The notes beneath the pieces were generated by a model, which did no database searches, was not told the origin of the DNA, and saw only the letters and a list, made by a program, of their open reading frames with translations. Of a DNA stretch of 64,000 nucleotides, positions 1-12,011 are shown one piece after another. The translations under genes and the position numbers were made by a program. Origin of the DNA: Pelobates cultripes (Eukaryota > Chordata > Amphibia > Anura > Pelobatidae); assembly GCA_933207985.1 (NCBI GenBank), contig OW240918.1, forward strand, positions 19,847,673 through 19,911,672, read 5' to 3'. Each line of letters starts with the position of its first letter. Position 1 is the stretch's first letter.

Positions 1-2930
1 ATCACTAGTGTGAACACTTTCTAAAGTCATGCATCATTAGACTTCCACCCTTACCTTATTTCCAAGTCAGGTTTCGCCAATAAATTCTGTACCGTGAACT
101 GATTGTGATATTTTCCGACACTCAGTAAATTTATCTCTATCTGGTTGACAAATCATAAATGTTTAGTCATAAAATATTACTTGTATTTCAAGATTTGAAA
201 TGCACACAGATACGTTAGATTAATGCATACGAATATAGAGTAAGATCGATTTTGAATTAGATGTAGTTTTTAAGAGGCAAATGCAAGATCACTGAAATGT
301 ATCATAATTCTTTTGGCATTCTTAGACTTCTCATCATTTCTGAATTTCCTCCTTTGGTGCAGATAACACTGTTTAATGTACTAATGTTTTCAGTTTTAGA
401 ACTCATTTGCTGTAAATATATAATTTCTAATAAGAGCCAAGAAGACACATTCAAAACATCTCACTGTTGTTTGATAGCAAGCAGGTTTTCGTCGATACCA
501 CATACTGTTTTGTTTGAATATATGCAATCGTGTCTTGCTTCTCTATGTACGATATTGTGCATTAATTTGTAATGAAAATAAATAGATTGCAAATTAATTG
601 TTTATTTTTAGCTAATGGAAATTTTTGCATAGCTTAATATATTTTAAAATTCCTAGCTTGTGATAATTTTAAGTCAATCGCAAATTTGTATGCTAGCTGC
701 AATAGAAACAGGTGTGTTTTGTAAGGAAATACACATTTAAGAAAATAAACCACCATTCTAAACCAAACATCATGAACTCAGCAACCTATTCAAATATTGT
801 AAAAAGTTCCCAATAAAAGGAAATAATTAAAATATTGATTCAAATATCCTCTGACAGATGCCGGAGTATAATATATAATAATATGTGAATTATTACATCT
901 GTGATATTGTTTTCTAAAATCTGTTTTAATGTGGAAAGAACATATCCAAATTCTGCGAGGCATTCCAGCTTACAAATTCCAAAATACAAAGTCTGTGTGA
1001 TACTGCACGGATTCCATTCAGACAGGCAGATATTTGAGATGCTGATTAACTTTTAAGTACAATTCTCTATAAATTTCTGTCTATCAAAAAGTGACAAATG
1101 ACATTCTGAAACCTGGATCTAATGCAAATACGTCTGTGCTGATAGAAAGTTAGCAGGTGTTCTAATTAGTGGAAAAACACAAGAAGCAATTTTTGAATGC
1201 AATTTTAAGGCCTGTAATTGGGGAGAAAAAAAAAATCTACTGTTGCACAAAGATTTTTTTTTTTGGTTTTCCAGGTGGCAGGAGTTAAAGATTTATTAAT
1301 ACAAAATGTATATGAATATTAGCAATCTGCAGGAAAACCTGCTATTTCAAATGATTGACTGTAATGAGAGTTGGGATGCTAATAATACCTTCTAATGGCT
1401 ATTCATTATTGCATTCAACACTCACACAGTCACTTTACATTACAAGTCTTTGAGCAATGCGTTATGTTATTCATGTCTAAGAGAGATTATTACATTATGG
1501 CATAGAGAGATTAAGTATATTAGGAGAACATGACTAGCATGATGAAGTTGAAAATGTATGGTTTAACTTTTTATTTAGGTACAGTAAGTTTGGCTGAGTG
1601 TGTGAGATTGAATGGGTTTAGCTAGTTGGGCTGACTTGTGCAAGTCAGGTGACTTAATGATTATTTTGTTGCCTAATGATGGGTTCCATTCAAGGGTAGA
1701 CTGACAGTTGGGCGGCTAGGTGCACATTGGCAATGCATTCCACATGTCACCTGCTGTGGGTAATCCTTTAATTTTGTCTATGCTCTCTTCTTGTTACTGG
1801 TTGGTCAGTAGCTTAGGAGCTTCATAGTGCTATAGGAACTTCTACACCAGTTTTTGTCCAGTAGATAAAAATATATTCAAAAACTACATGGTGAAAAATG
1901 TACTCAGTTATCCACATTAAGTAAGGAGTAATAAAAAATACTCACATTTTTAAATATAAGTCTGACTACCTAGTGTAAAGTATCATAGATATCAACCAGT
2001 TGAATCAATTTATATTGAATTACTCTGTAGATTTGTCTGAATTGTGAATTGAATCACTGTTTGGCTGACTTCTGTATCTCCGAAGTGCCATGAAGATGTT
2101 TACTGATCAAACAACCAGCATGATGGCTGAACAAACTTGTTTGATTTAGTATTTGGGGTTCTGGCTATAGCACCAAAAAAAGAAGAGATTATGGAAATAT
2201 CCAAGTTGATTGATGGCTAGGGGACAGCAACTAAATGTATGACTTTATTCACAGATCAAGCAAGAAATAAACTAAAAGAATGACTGCTTGAAATTGTATC
2301 ATAATTATATTGTGTACTATTAGCCTGCAATTGAGAAAATTGTGATCTAACTATTTTAAACTGGGTCTGATTATTAAATAACATCAGTTGCCTCCACTGG
2401 ATTTCATAAATATTAGATAATTTATTTGAAAATATATTTTTTCTCTTAAGAAGGAAGGGCTGTCTATACATTTTTAACATTAAAGGGGATTACCATATTT
2501 GTATTATTTAATGTCTCGTATCAGATCATTGTCTCTTCCTTTTCTTTTGACATAAGATTGATGGTGGGTACAATAATGTCACTGACATCACGCACCACCT
2601 TGCACTTCTATAGGCAAGTCATTGGATCCATGGTGACTGAAGAATCCCTGGCACTGTGCTTAGTAGTGGTGGGTAGCACATTTAGGTCCACTGTGATAGA
2701 AACATAATTTGAATCAAAGCATTCCCACTCAGCTTATCATAATGTTGTAAATAATTAACACAAAAATGGTACATTGCACTGGTAAATTAGATAAATTAAT
2801 ATAAAAAGCCAATAATTATCTACAGTCTGATGATATTTTGCTATGGTGGACATATTACATCAACAATCAAATGTTCCCTTGTCTATTTGTAAGATTTGCT
2901 AAGTACAATTTATTGGGTTATTTTTAAATA
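1..2930. other. AT-rich intron-like sequence without recognisable features
   Basis: No ORF with a recognisable family, no exon with credible splice sites and no clear repeat was found here. The short open frames at 297-572 and 2256-2480 have no domain character. If the ARHGAP15 assignment is right, this is part of a long intron 5' of the PH-domain exon at 28087. Confidence 0.5.
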
Positions 2931-3393
2931 AAAAGGGATAGTGCAACCAGACCACTTAATTGAACTGAAGTGGTCTGGGTGTCTTTAGTGGTCCACTAAA
3001 GGCACCCAGACCACTTGATCAATGAAGTGGTCTGGTTGCAGTATCCCTTTTGTTTTAATGGGAAACTTTAGTCATCCAGACCACTTCAGTTCAATGAAGT
3101 GGTCTGGGTGCCAGGTCCCTCAGGTTTTAACCCTTCAGATGCAAACATAGCAGTTTTAGCGAAACTGCTATGTTTGCATTTGGGGTTAATCCAGCCTCTA
3201 GTGGCTGACGTCAGACGGGGAGGAGAGGTCAGCAGCACCGAGGGAAACCAGTGCTGGATTAAAGTAAGTAACTGAAGGGGTTTTAACCCCTTCAGCGCCA
3301 CGGAAAGGGGGACCCTGAGGGTGGAAGCACCCTCAGGGCACTATAGAGTCAGGAAAACCGCTTTGTTTTCCTGACACTATAGTGATCCTTTAA
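2931..3393. mobile_element. TTAA-type MITE, first copy of a tandem pair
   Basis: The copy begins near AAAGGGATAGTGCAACCAG and ends CACTATAGTGATCCTTTAA. Its 5' part holds nested inverted copies of the phrase ACCAGACCACTT/AAGTGGTCTGG. Its 3' part (GGAAAACCG then TTTTCCTGACACTATAG) parallels the end of the MITE at 31579-32105. TTAA at the boundary and a TTAAAGG-type terminus fit the T2/Kolobok MITEs described in Xenopus. A piggyBac-type MITE is the alternative, since it shares the TTAA target. The left TTAA is not directly adjacent to the terminus, so the left edge is approximate. Confidence 0.6.
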
Positions 3394-3817
3394 CCCTGAA
3401 ATGTAGCATTACAGTTTTGCAGAGGCTGCAATGTTTACATTTAAGGGTTAAACAAACCTCTAGTGGCTACCTTCTAGAGGTGCTTTTCCTGTGAGAGCCA
3501 AGTCAGACTTAGTTCTCAGTCAAATGCTACTCTAAGAGAACATTCAAATGGTGTAGCTGGGTGATTTACAGTGCATTGGCATGGGCACTAGCCTCACATT
3601 GATTCCCTATGCACGAGTTTGTATTGGCTGAGATTATCAATCCTTATGATCTCAACCAGGGAGGTAGAGTGACTGCCGCAGGACAAGCGCAGTGAAGGAA
3701 GAAAGGTAAGTAAAACTCACCTATCAAACCCTCACAGGGGGGCACCTTAATTGGTAGGGGAAAATGATAGTGTTAGCAATATATGTTTGCATTCCGAACA
3801 CTATAGTGTTCCTTTAA
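3394..3817. mobile_element. TTAA-type MITE, second copy, lacking its 5' end
   Basis: This copy follows the first without a spacer. It starts inside the same family (the phrase about elevated T/A content, then CCTCTAGTGGCT, also seen in the copy at 31579). It ends AACACTATAGTGTTCCTTTAA, a full 3' terminus with TTAA at 3814-3817. The pair looks like a head-to-tail dimer that lost one internal terminus. Confidence 0.5.
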
Positions 3818-4039
3818 ACTTATCTTTGTAATAATAGTACTAATAGAGGCACAGTGATTGCCATTATGCTCCAGTTTTAGAACTTTGCTCTTGAATAACT
3901 GTTTCTATAAACTAACTGAATTGTTCCTTAACACTTCCAAATATATATTTTGGATGTTTATCTATTTTAATTATTTTGTTTATAAGCAAAGATTTGTTTT
4001 CCATGTAAAGACTTTATACACAGATTCCCCCTGGAACAA

Positions 4040-4520
4040 TAAGGAAGGGGGAACATGACTGCTGCCCAAGATTGTGGGATGGATCAGGGAAGATACAATG
4101 TTGCTAATGTTGGGGGTTCTTAAGGAAAGGGAGAGGGAGGGGACTTACCAGTCGGCAGGATCAGTTGAGGGCTCCTGACTGTTTTCCCACCCTCCCTCCC
4201 TGTTTTTGGTGTTGTGGCTTGTGTCTCGTGCTGTTGTTTTTGTGTTGTGACAGCTTGGCGGTTTCCCTGGACAGTGCAGAGGAAGAAAGGAACATTGGGG
4301 AGACGACAGCCGGCACAGAGCTTATGGCGAGGAGCTTGCTGTCGAGGCTCATGGTACCGAATGTGTGTGAGAACTGCCTGTTGGTCAAACACCCAACAGC
4401 TGGCAGATTTGGACTGAGTTAAAGTCTTAATTTAAATAAAGCTGTGGTCGTTGCCCTTATCCACAAGAATGAGGTGTCACGTGTATTATTGGGGGGTAAT
4501 GGGTTGTTGGTTGGGACTGG
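4040..4520 (+). repeat. GC-richer retroelement-like tail with polyadenylation signal
   Basis: This block is richer in G and C than its surroundings. It ends with AATAAAGCTGTGG (from about 4435), a polyadenylation signal followed by a G/T-rich stretch, as in the R-U5 part of an LTR or a retroelement 3' end. I cannot identify terminal TG...CA ends or a target duplication. The overlapping open frames on both strands (about 85-90 codons) show no family match and are probably chance. Confidence 0.3.
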
Positions 4521-5159
4521 TTAGGTCAGCAGTCATGCTCAATAGAGGCTTGTAATCCCCTAAAAGAAATATTAATCATATAATCAGCAAGTCTTTGAAT
4601 GATACCTATTAATAAAACTTAGAAATAATATTGAGAATTAATATAAAAAATCACTTGTGCTGACTCTTGGTTAACACATGTCACAATGTTTTATGGTTGT
4701 GTTATGATTGATATGGAATCTGTATGGAATCTGTTTTAATAGCTAAATGTAGTTGTTATAGTGGCTATATGACTTTTTATAGTTCTGTGGAAAACATGAA
4801 CCTAATTACATAAGTTGTGATGCACTGAAATCTCACCCCAGTGTTTTTAGTGATGAAAATGATTTTCCAAGTTGATCAGAGGTAATAATTGGTCAAGCAT
4901 TTAACATTCAAAGACACACATCTAATTTTAAGTACGGTGCCAGTGACCTTGCACTATGAAGAGCACATTTTCAATTTTGTGTCATTTATATATTTTTGGG
5001 AAAATTCTATTTATTTTGCATTCTTGAAATCTAGTTCCTTTTGGAAGCCATATACATTTCATAATAATATTACAAATCACAAACAATTGGTCGAAGATGG
5101 CAGTTCAAATATTATTATTTATAAAGCATCAACAAGTTCCATAACGCTGTAAAATGGGT

Positions 5160-5520
5160 GGACTAATAGACCTGTATTTGTAACCAGACAAGTTGGACAC
5201 ACAGGAACAGAGGGATTGAGGGCCCTGCTCAGTGAGTGTACATGCAGAGGGAGTGGGGTATAGTGATTCAAAAGGTAAGTGTATGGTAGAAAAGTAGGTT
5301 GCTAGGATAGTATTCACTGAGGGCTTAGTGTTTTTTGTGTTTTTTTTTGTTATGACACTTTATGGAGAGGAATCAGGGTGTGGGGGAGGGGAGAATTGTC
5401 AACAGTTTAATTGATATGCTTTCCTGAAGAAGTCAGTTTTCAATAGTTTTTTGAAAAAGTGGAGACTGGGTAAGAGTCTAACAGATAAGGGAAGGGAATT
5501 CCACAGGAACAGGAATGTTG
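5160..5520 (-). repeat. Degenerate L2-type LINE 3' region
   Basis: Phrases such as AGGGCCCTGCTCAGTGAG, TTTCCTGAAGAAGTCAGTTTTC and GGGAATTCCACAGGAA match, with decay, the order seen in the clearer L2-like copy at 11660-12011 and 13015-13095. There the corresponding phrases are AGGACTCTGCTCAAACGAG and TTTCCTAAAGAGATGGGTTTT. No coding capacity remains. Confidence 0.4.
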
Positions 5521-8075
5521 TAACACATTCTATTGATTTGCAAGTTGATCTTTATTTAGTCCATTGCACCAGAATAGCACTTGTTTTTACCTAGATAAAT
5601 CTCCCCATTAGCCTACAAATCCTTATTATATCAACTTGGCAAAGATCATTAGCCTCCTGCACTTTACATGTGTTAAATAATATTTGTTTTTTTATATATA
5701 TTTCATTTTTTATGTATTCGGAATATTTTATCCTCAAAAGGGATATACAGTACCTTGTTTTTTTTTGTTTTTTTTTAAACAGAGATTAAAAGTTCTTGAT
5801 TTAAGATATATTTCTATCTCTGAAACAAAAACAGAAATATAAGTACTTAAGGTTTGTGGAAAAAGAAAGCCCACATTGTGACACTCCTATATTATCTTGA
5901 TCTTTATAATAGATGAGAGCGTATATATTTGTGAGTGCCAATTAAAACAAATATGGTTCCCTAGTGCCCTATTCTTCATGCAACTACTAAAGATTGCTAT
6001 TAGTGTCTTCTCGCAGAAGTCAGGATAATGTCAGGATAAAACAAACTTTTCAAAACTTTCACAAGAGGTAAAAGCTATGATTATGTTTTGTGAGAATGAA
6101 CAAAATTTTTTCTTTTTTTGCAATTAGTATCTATTTAATTAATACATTGCAAATACATGCCACTTTGCAGCTTTCTTTGTCACTTCTAACTTTATTATAA
6201 TGTCCCGTTTTGACAACAGTATTTAGCAATCCGTGTTCTATTTGTCTGTATATTGATTGTTTTGTGTCGTACTTAAAAAGAATGTATTTTTTTTCTAAAT
6301 GTTCATTTTCATTTAAATAGTATATCTATCCAACTCAAAATTGTTTAAATAAATGTCACACACATATAACATTTATAATTATCCATGTATACCATTTATT
6401 TATTTATACAATTTTGAGTTGTTGGTAATGATAGGCAGTGTATAAAAAAAGCAAAATATGAGTAAAATAAAATTATATGACACAATAATTACATTTATAA
6501 TTGCTTTTTTTTGGGATTATTATTATTTTTTTTTACTATTAATGTTACAGTTGTCTCAACGCAGTTATTTTTTACATGGCAAAGGACTGTGTGTTATGTC
6601 ACACTACAAGAATGTAATCTGATTGGCTGCAATATCCATTTTTAAACTCAATAAGTATGTTCGTCTAATTGTTGTAATTTAATCTTTTAGTCTGAATAAT
6701 CATTTGCATAGTATCTGATAAAATAAATATAAGCTCTTGAATGTGTTATCGATAAAATGTGTATCACTTGTTTAACCCCTTCAGAACCAAGATTAATAGA
6801 ATGCCTTGTTTTTAGAAAATTGCTGGGATATAGTTCATCCTCAAAGAATTAAAAGTACTAAAAATATTTAAAAGACTTCAAAACAAACAAACAAAAAGAA
6901 TTTCACGTACAAATAAAATAAGTCAGTATTGTTAGCAATTTACTAGAATTGAGTCTCACTAGTAGTGATGTAGTAATACTGTAATAATAATTTTTATTGA
7001 AAAAAGCACACTCTACGTGAATTTTAACAAAAACAAAATGATTAATTATTTAAGTTCAGTCTTATCAAAAATATTAAAAAAATATGATTTTTTTAACCTA
7101 CTAAAATTGAAAATATTTGCAACATCTCTTCATAATATGTATGGAACGTCCGCATGGTATAAATGGCAACTAAAACCTTTTGTTACAATGTTTATGATTT
7201 AACATTTCTCGGCTACATCAAAGGTCAGATAATAATACGCTTTACATGTTCTATAAACAATGTTTCCTTCTGTAAACACACGCTGAAAGATTAGTACATG
7301 CTTTTTTCGTTTTCTTGCTATACATTCATTGCATTTTCAAGTGCCTCTGAAAGATTATATCGCCTCTGGTAACTGTGATCAGGCAATTCAACAGCAGTTA
7401 CTTGCTCAGTAACATAGTTTGTAGCACCATAGGTATTCATAATAGTGCCAGTTAAACTGTGGTGGAATTAATTGAAAGTGAAACAATGTTGGCCAACTTA
7501 TCAGGGGTGTCCACTACCCTTTTAAATTGTATAATAGGATCTTTGACATCCAACTGAAAAATCACCGAAAACATGCAGAGAAAACCTTGATTTAACATCT
7601 CATTAACATTTAATTGGAAATAAAAGACATTTCTAAACTAACAGAAATAGTTTGAATACTTATTAAATATAAGAGATGAGCGAAACCATACTTTAGCTTC
7701 AAGCCAGTGGTTAAAATTAACTGAACCATATCAGTAAACATTAATCCACATTTTATAATCAGAACAATTGTTAATAAGAAGTCGGATGATTTAAAACTAA
7801 GAAAAATAAATGGACGTATTTAGAAAGTGCCCAAGAAATAACTCGCTTAAATAAGGAATTAGTTGTCTGATAGTGAGTGCCTTGACTATTATGGTGGAGG
7901 CACTTGGCGAAATATAGTCCACACAGCTGGAGTGCCATAATGTTTAAAGATGATAAAGTACTGATAAAATATATAATTGTCGGGTACTGGTGATATTTTC
8001 AATATTATTAGTCCTGGTCTGTTAATTAATGGCGAGAGTTTAGCTACTTTCACAAGAAGGTTTGTTTCTTCAAGA
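5521..8075. other. AT-rich intron-like sequence
   Basis: No gene is supported. The only structure noted is an imperfect hairpin at 6331-6421, where CAACTCAAAATTGT... pairs with ...ACAATTTTGAGTTG around a spacer of about 38 bases. Confidence 0.45.
6331..6421. repeat. Short inverted repeat (hairpin)
   Basis: CAACTCAAAATTGTTTAAAT at 6331-6350 and its near-complement ending ACAATTTTGAGTTG at 6421 form a stem of roughly 25 bp with small irregularities. It could be a relic MITE. A pre-miRNA is possible by shape only, with no other evidence. Confidence 0.4.
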
Positions 8076-8441
8076 CTTATGAGTAGAGATGTCGCGAACT
8101 GTCCGCCGAACTGTTCGCGAACTGTCCGCCGGCGAACAATAGCGTGTTCGCGTTGGGCGAACATATCCGATTTCCGGTCCGCCCCCTATACGTCATCATT
8201 GAGTAAACTTTGACCCGGAACCTCACAGCCAGCAGACACATTCCACCCAATCAGCAGCAGACCCTCCCTCCCAGTAAGTGTCTGCTGACTGTGAGGTTCC
8301 GGGTCAAAGTTTACTCAATGATGATGTATAGGGGGCGGACCGGAAATCAGATATGTTCGTCCTACGCGAACACGCTATTGTTCACCGGCGGACAGTTCGC
8401 GAACAGTTCGGCGGACAGTTCGCGACATCTCTACTTATGAG
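8076..8441. mobile_element. hAT-type palindromic MITE with 8-bp target-site duplication
   Basis: The element spans 8084-8433 (350 bp). It starts TAGAGATGTCGCGAAC and ends with the complement GTTCGCGACATCTCTA. It is flanked by identical 8-bp copies of CTTATGAG at 8076-8083 and 8434-8441. Both arms are long, CpG-rich and similar for roughly 150 bp each, including the CGGGTCAAAGTTTACTCAATGATGA stretch in both orientations. An 8-bp duplication with a TAGAG-type terminus is characteristic of the hAT superfamily. There is no transposase, so it is non-autonomous. The small open frames across it are products of the palindrome. Confidence 0.85.
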
Positions 8442-9504
8442 TTGATTTTTGTTACACAAGTCTATCAGTTATTTTCATGTTATTGTTGAGTTGTTGAATT
8501 TCTGAGAATGATTTTTGCATTACACATCATACTGAGCAGTATCCTTTTCATGATGGTGTATTGGAATTAAGTTCTGCATCACAGAGAACAACTATTGTAT
8601 CTCCCCCATTCCAGAGTGAATGGGAAAAGAAAAACATATGTGGACACATTTCTTTCTGCTGTAACATGGTTACCTGAAAACATCCAGCAGTATTCCATGA
8701 TCTCAACAACATAAACACTGAAGAGTTATTCCAAGCACAATTACCAGGGATCTGAAGTGGTCATGGTGCTTGGAGTTTATATGTGAAGCATTTTCCTATG
8801 CATATGTAGATTTTACTTCTTCTGTTGGCACTCTTTTGGACTTATTTTTTTGGACTCTTGATAATTATTCATTATCCATATTTCAAACTCTTTTTCATTT
8901 TTTTTATCTTGTATGTATTTTCTCTTATCTGGTGTATTGTATATGTGCTTATATAGTTAATAATCAGGTTTTTTTTTCACCTGTGGTGCCACCTCCCCCT
9001 TCACCTTTTTTTTTTTTAGTTTTGTCCTTGGCACTGGAATGGTGGTACGTTTGTGCTATATTCTGTTTTTTGTTATTCATTCATATTGGTTAGGATCAGT
9101 ATAGGAAGTGTTTTCTTTTTGGTTATGGTTGACGTGACCTATAGAACTGTCACCTCATCTATGCCTGAAATTATTTGTAAACAGCAGTCACTTTAAACCA
9201 CTTTCATTCCTGTAACTACTGCCTATTCCAGACCTCTTCACGCTTTTCCTGTCCCTGATCAGTTAAAAGAGCCCCTTGTCCACTGAGCTACACACTAGCA
9301 GGGCAATAATATGATAACTAATTTGCATGTCTCCTGAGAGACCTGCTTCTGTAGATAAGACTCAAGCCATTCAGGTGGCCGCACAACTGGACACATGATC
9401 ATCAGTGCTTGCTAAAAGTACAGGCACATTACTTGTTTGCCCTTCTGTTACATTCCTCCTACGACTCTTCTTTAGGTATGACAGGCAACAGAGGATTGTT
9501 GTCA

Positions 9505-10784
9505 ACTGAATATATTTGAAGCAAGGTCTAGTTACCAGTAAGGTACCTCAGAGATCTGTACTTGGACCCATTCTCTTTAATGTTTTTATTAGTGATATTG
9601 CAGAAGGTCTTGATGGTAAGGTATTTTGAATATAGAAAATAATCCAGGCACTCCAATGAATTCCAAAGGCCCTAAGGGGTCGAAACTTTGTTTTCTGGTT
9701 CTTGGGTCCAATAAAACTGCCTATTTTTTGGTATTCGTTGGAGTGCCTGGATTATTTTCTATATTCAAAACTCTATATTTGGTCCTTTTTGGTACTGGGA
9801 CTTATCCAGTAGAGCACCCAGGATTCCAGGACGAAGGGTTGAGTGCACTTCCACTATCTATATATGGCTATCTCGATGGTAAGGTATGTCTTTTTGCTGA
9901 TGATACTATGTAACAGGGTTGATGTTCCAGGAGGGATAAGCCAAAAGGCAAATGAATTAGGTAAACTAGAAAAATTGTCAGAGTTGTGACAACTGACACT
10001 TAATGTGGAAGATAATGCACCTTGGACATAAAAACCCAAGTGCAGAGTACAGGATATTTGATACCCTACTAACCTCAACATCCGAGGAAAGAGATTTAGG
10101 AGTAATTATTTCAGATGACTTAAAGGTAGGAAGACAATGTAATAAAGCAGCTGGAAATGCTAGCAGAATGCTTGGTTGTATAGGGAGAGGTATTAGCAGT
10201 AGAAAGAGAATAGTGGTCATGCCATTGTACAGAACACTGGTGAGACCTCACTTGGAGTATTGAACGCAGTACTGGAGACCGTGTACTGGAGACAGGATAT
10301 TGATACTGTAGAAAGAGTTCATAGAAGGGCTACTAAGCTGGTTTATGAATTGCAGGATAAAACTTACCAGGAAAGGTTAAAGGACATGTATAGTTTGGAG
10401 GAAAGACTAGACAGGGGGGAAATGATACAAACATTTAAATACATAAAGGGAATCAACACAGTAAAGGAGGAGACTATATTTAAAAGAAGAAAAACTACCA
10501 CAACAAGAGGACATAGTCTTAAATTAGAGGGGCAAAAGTTTAAAAATAATATCAGGAAGTATTACTTTACTGAGAGGGTAGTGGATGCATGGAATAGCCT
10601 TCCAGCTAAAGTGGTAGAGGTTAACACAGTGAGAGAGTTTAAGCATGTGCGGGATAGGCATAAGGCTATCCTAGACTTAAGATAAGTCCAGGGACTAATT
10701 AAAAGTATTTCAAAATATTGGGCATACTAGATGGGCCGAATGGTTCATATCTGCCGTCACATTCTATGTTTCTACGTGATTTTA
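9505..10784 (+). mobile_element. CR1-type LINE fragment, reverse transcriptase C-terminal part to 3' end
   Basis: Translation in shifting frames gives reverse-transcriptase phrases: VLGPILFNVFISDIAEGL before the insertion and LFADDTM after it (about 9891-9911, the (F/Y)xDD catalytic block). Then come DLGVIISDDLK, ASRMLGCIGRGI and LYRTLVRPHLEY, followed by ERVHRRATKLV. This order is typical of the CR1/L2/jockey group of non-LTR retrotransposons. The 3' end reads ATGGGCCGAATGGTTC... TCTATGTTTCTA, shared with copies at 21470, 37441 and 55551. Stop codons, frameshifts and a 250-bp insertion at 9625-9874 show it is dead. It is truncated at the 5' side, as is usual. Confidence 0.85.
9612..9887 (+). 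mobile_element. Penelope-like tail insertion inside the CR1 fragment
   Basis: GATGGTAAGGTAT is present at 9612-9624 and again at 9875-9887, a 13-bp target-site duplication that bounds a 250-bp insertion. Removing the insertion restores the LINE reading frame around LDGKVCLFADD. The insert has perfect 33-bp inverted arms (9624-9656 and 9738-9770). Between them lies CCAATGAATTCCAAAGGCC...GGGGTCGAAACTTTG, a decayed version of the TGATGAAGGCC...GGCCGAAAC phrase found in Penelope-like tails, followed by AATAAA. Penelope origin is inferred from this motif and from the coding remnant near 56847. Confidence 0.6.
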
Positions 10785-11082
10785 CCTGCAGCTAGCAAAA
10801 TCCCATCATGGGTTCACCATCTCTGTTCACTTCTGCTCATTCTCAATAATGTTACCTGCTGCTAAATTAAAACTGACAAGAGTTTATCCCCATGTTTGTA
10901 CGTGAGTGATAACTGTCAGAGTGTAGGTTAGTGGGTGTGGATATATGTATCTCTAGGTATTAAACTGTTAGTGGAGGTGAGAGAGTACATATTTGTTTGA
11001 GTATGTGTGTAGGTGTCAAATTGTTGTGTAGGTATCAATGTAAGTGCTGCAGCAGTTTATGTGGAGGTGTCACAATGTCACA

Positions 11083-11089
11083 GACAGAC

Positions 11090-11120
<31 letters not shown>

Positions 11121-11190
11121 AAGATAGACAGACATGCAGACAGACAGATAGATAGAACAGACAGATAGACAGATAGATAGACAGATAGGA
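11083..11190. repeat. GATA/GACA microsatellite
   Basis: The stretch holds runs of GATA interrupted by CAGACAGA and similar variants. It is a simple tetranucleotide repeat. Confidence 0.9.
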
Positions 11191-11462
11191 ATATTGAATT
11201 GATTTATACTCCTAGGTAGCAGCAGCTAATTGCAGCTGCCATCATTAATGCAACTCTTCTCCTGATGCTGATGAGATGACACAGAAGCTGTGGAGAGAGA
11301 CATTGAAGTATTGTCTCCCCTGTTCCTCTTTTAGCATATCACTAAGGGGAAAGGAGCTGAATTAATATCAGCTGCTGCCTGGGTGTGTATCCCCCACCAG
11401 TCTTGGACAGAGTGGGAAATATATGTCCTGGCTCTGTCCTAAGATTAATAGATCATTAGAGT

Positions 11463-11525
11463 GAACCCTAACAACCTAAACTCTAACCCAAGCCTTATCC
11501 TAGTCCTAACCCTAGCCCTAGTTAC
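11463..11525. repeat. Degenerate CCCTAA-rich stretch
   Basis: Several spaced CCTAAC, ACCCTAG and CCCTAG units occur, ending TCCTAACCCTAGCCCTAG. This resembles a decayed interstitial telomere-type repeat. It is short and could be chance low-complexity sequence. Confidence 0.3.
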
Positions 11526-11659
11526 AACACTTATTTAAAAAAATAAATTATAAATCACGCAATATAACTTATGTCTAATGTTCAAGTTGATATTGTGGAT
11601 AAATAATAAGAGTTGGGAGTTCAGCAGTCACTCATTTAATATTTTTTCCTGAATATATA

Positions 11660-12011
11660 CTTCACCTTTTATTATTATTATTATTATTATCACCATTTAT
11701 ATGGCGCCAACAGATTCCGTAGCACTTTACAATATTATGAGAAGGGGGATGTAACTATAAATAGGACAATTACAAGAAAACTTACAGGAACAATAGTTTG
11801 GAGAGGACTCTGCTCAAACGAGCTTACGGTCTATAGGAGGTGAGGTATAAGACATGTTAGGACAGGAAATATCAAATAGGGTTGGAGTGAAGCAGAGCTG
11901 GAGGAGAGAGTAAAGCACTGCCCTATAGGAGAGAGCAAGAGACAGGTATGTAAGGTAGAGGTTACTCTGGGAGGCCATAAGCTTTCCTAAAGAGATGGGT
12001 TTTAAGGCGCT
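11660..12011 (-). mobile_element. L2-type LINE 3' region, first part
   Basis: On the minus strand it ends with the tail ...GTGCTACGGAATCTGTTGGCGCCATATAAATGG followed by (ATA)n, the classic L2 3' terminus. Here the plus strand shows (TTA)n then CCATTTATATGGCGCCAACAG. A better tail of the same family is at 45310-45380. The alignment continues to TTTTAAGGCGCT at 12011, where a probable solo LTR interrupts it, and resumes at 13015. Confidence 0.75.

Noticed and set aside
4120..4422. Overlapping open frames of 67-90 codons on both strands in a GC-richer block
   Set aside because: No family similarity is recognised, and the block looks like a retroelement tail with a polyadenylation signal.
9626..9913. 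95-codon open frame
   Set aside because: It runs across a Penelope-like insertion into a LINE fragment and is a chance fusion.
11463..11525. Interstitial telomere
   Set aside because: There are too few exact CCCTAA units for a confident call, so it is listed only at low confidence.
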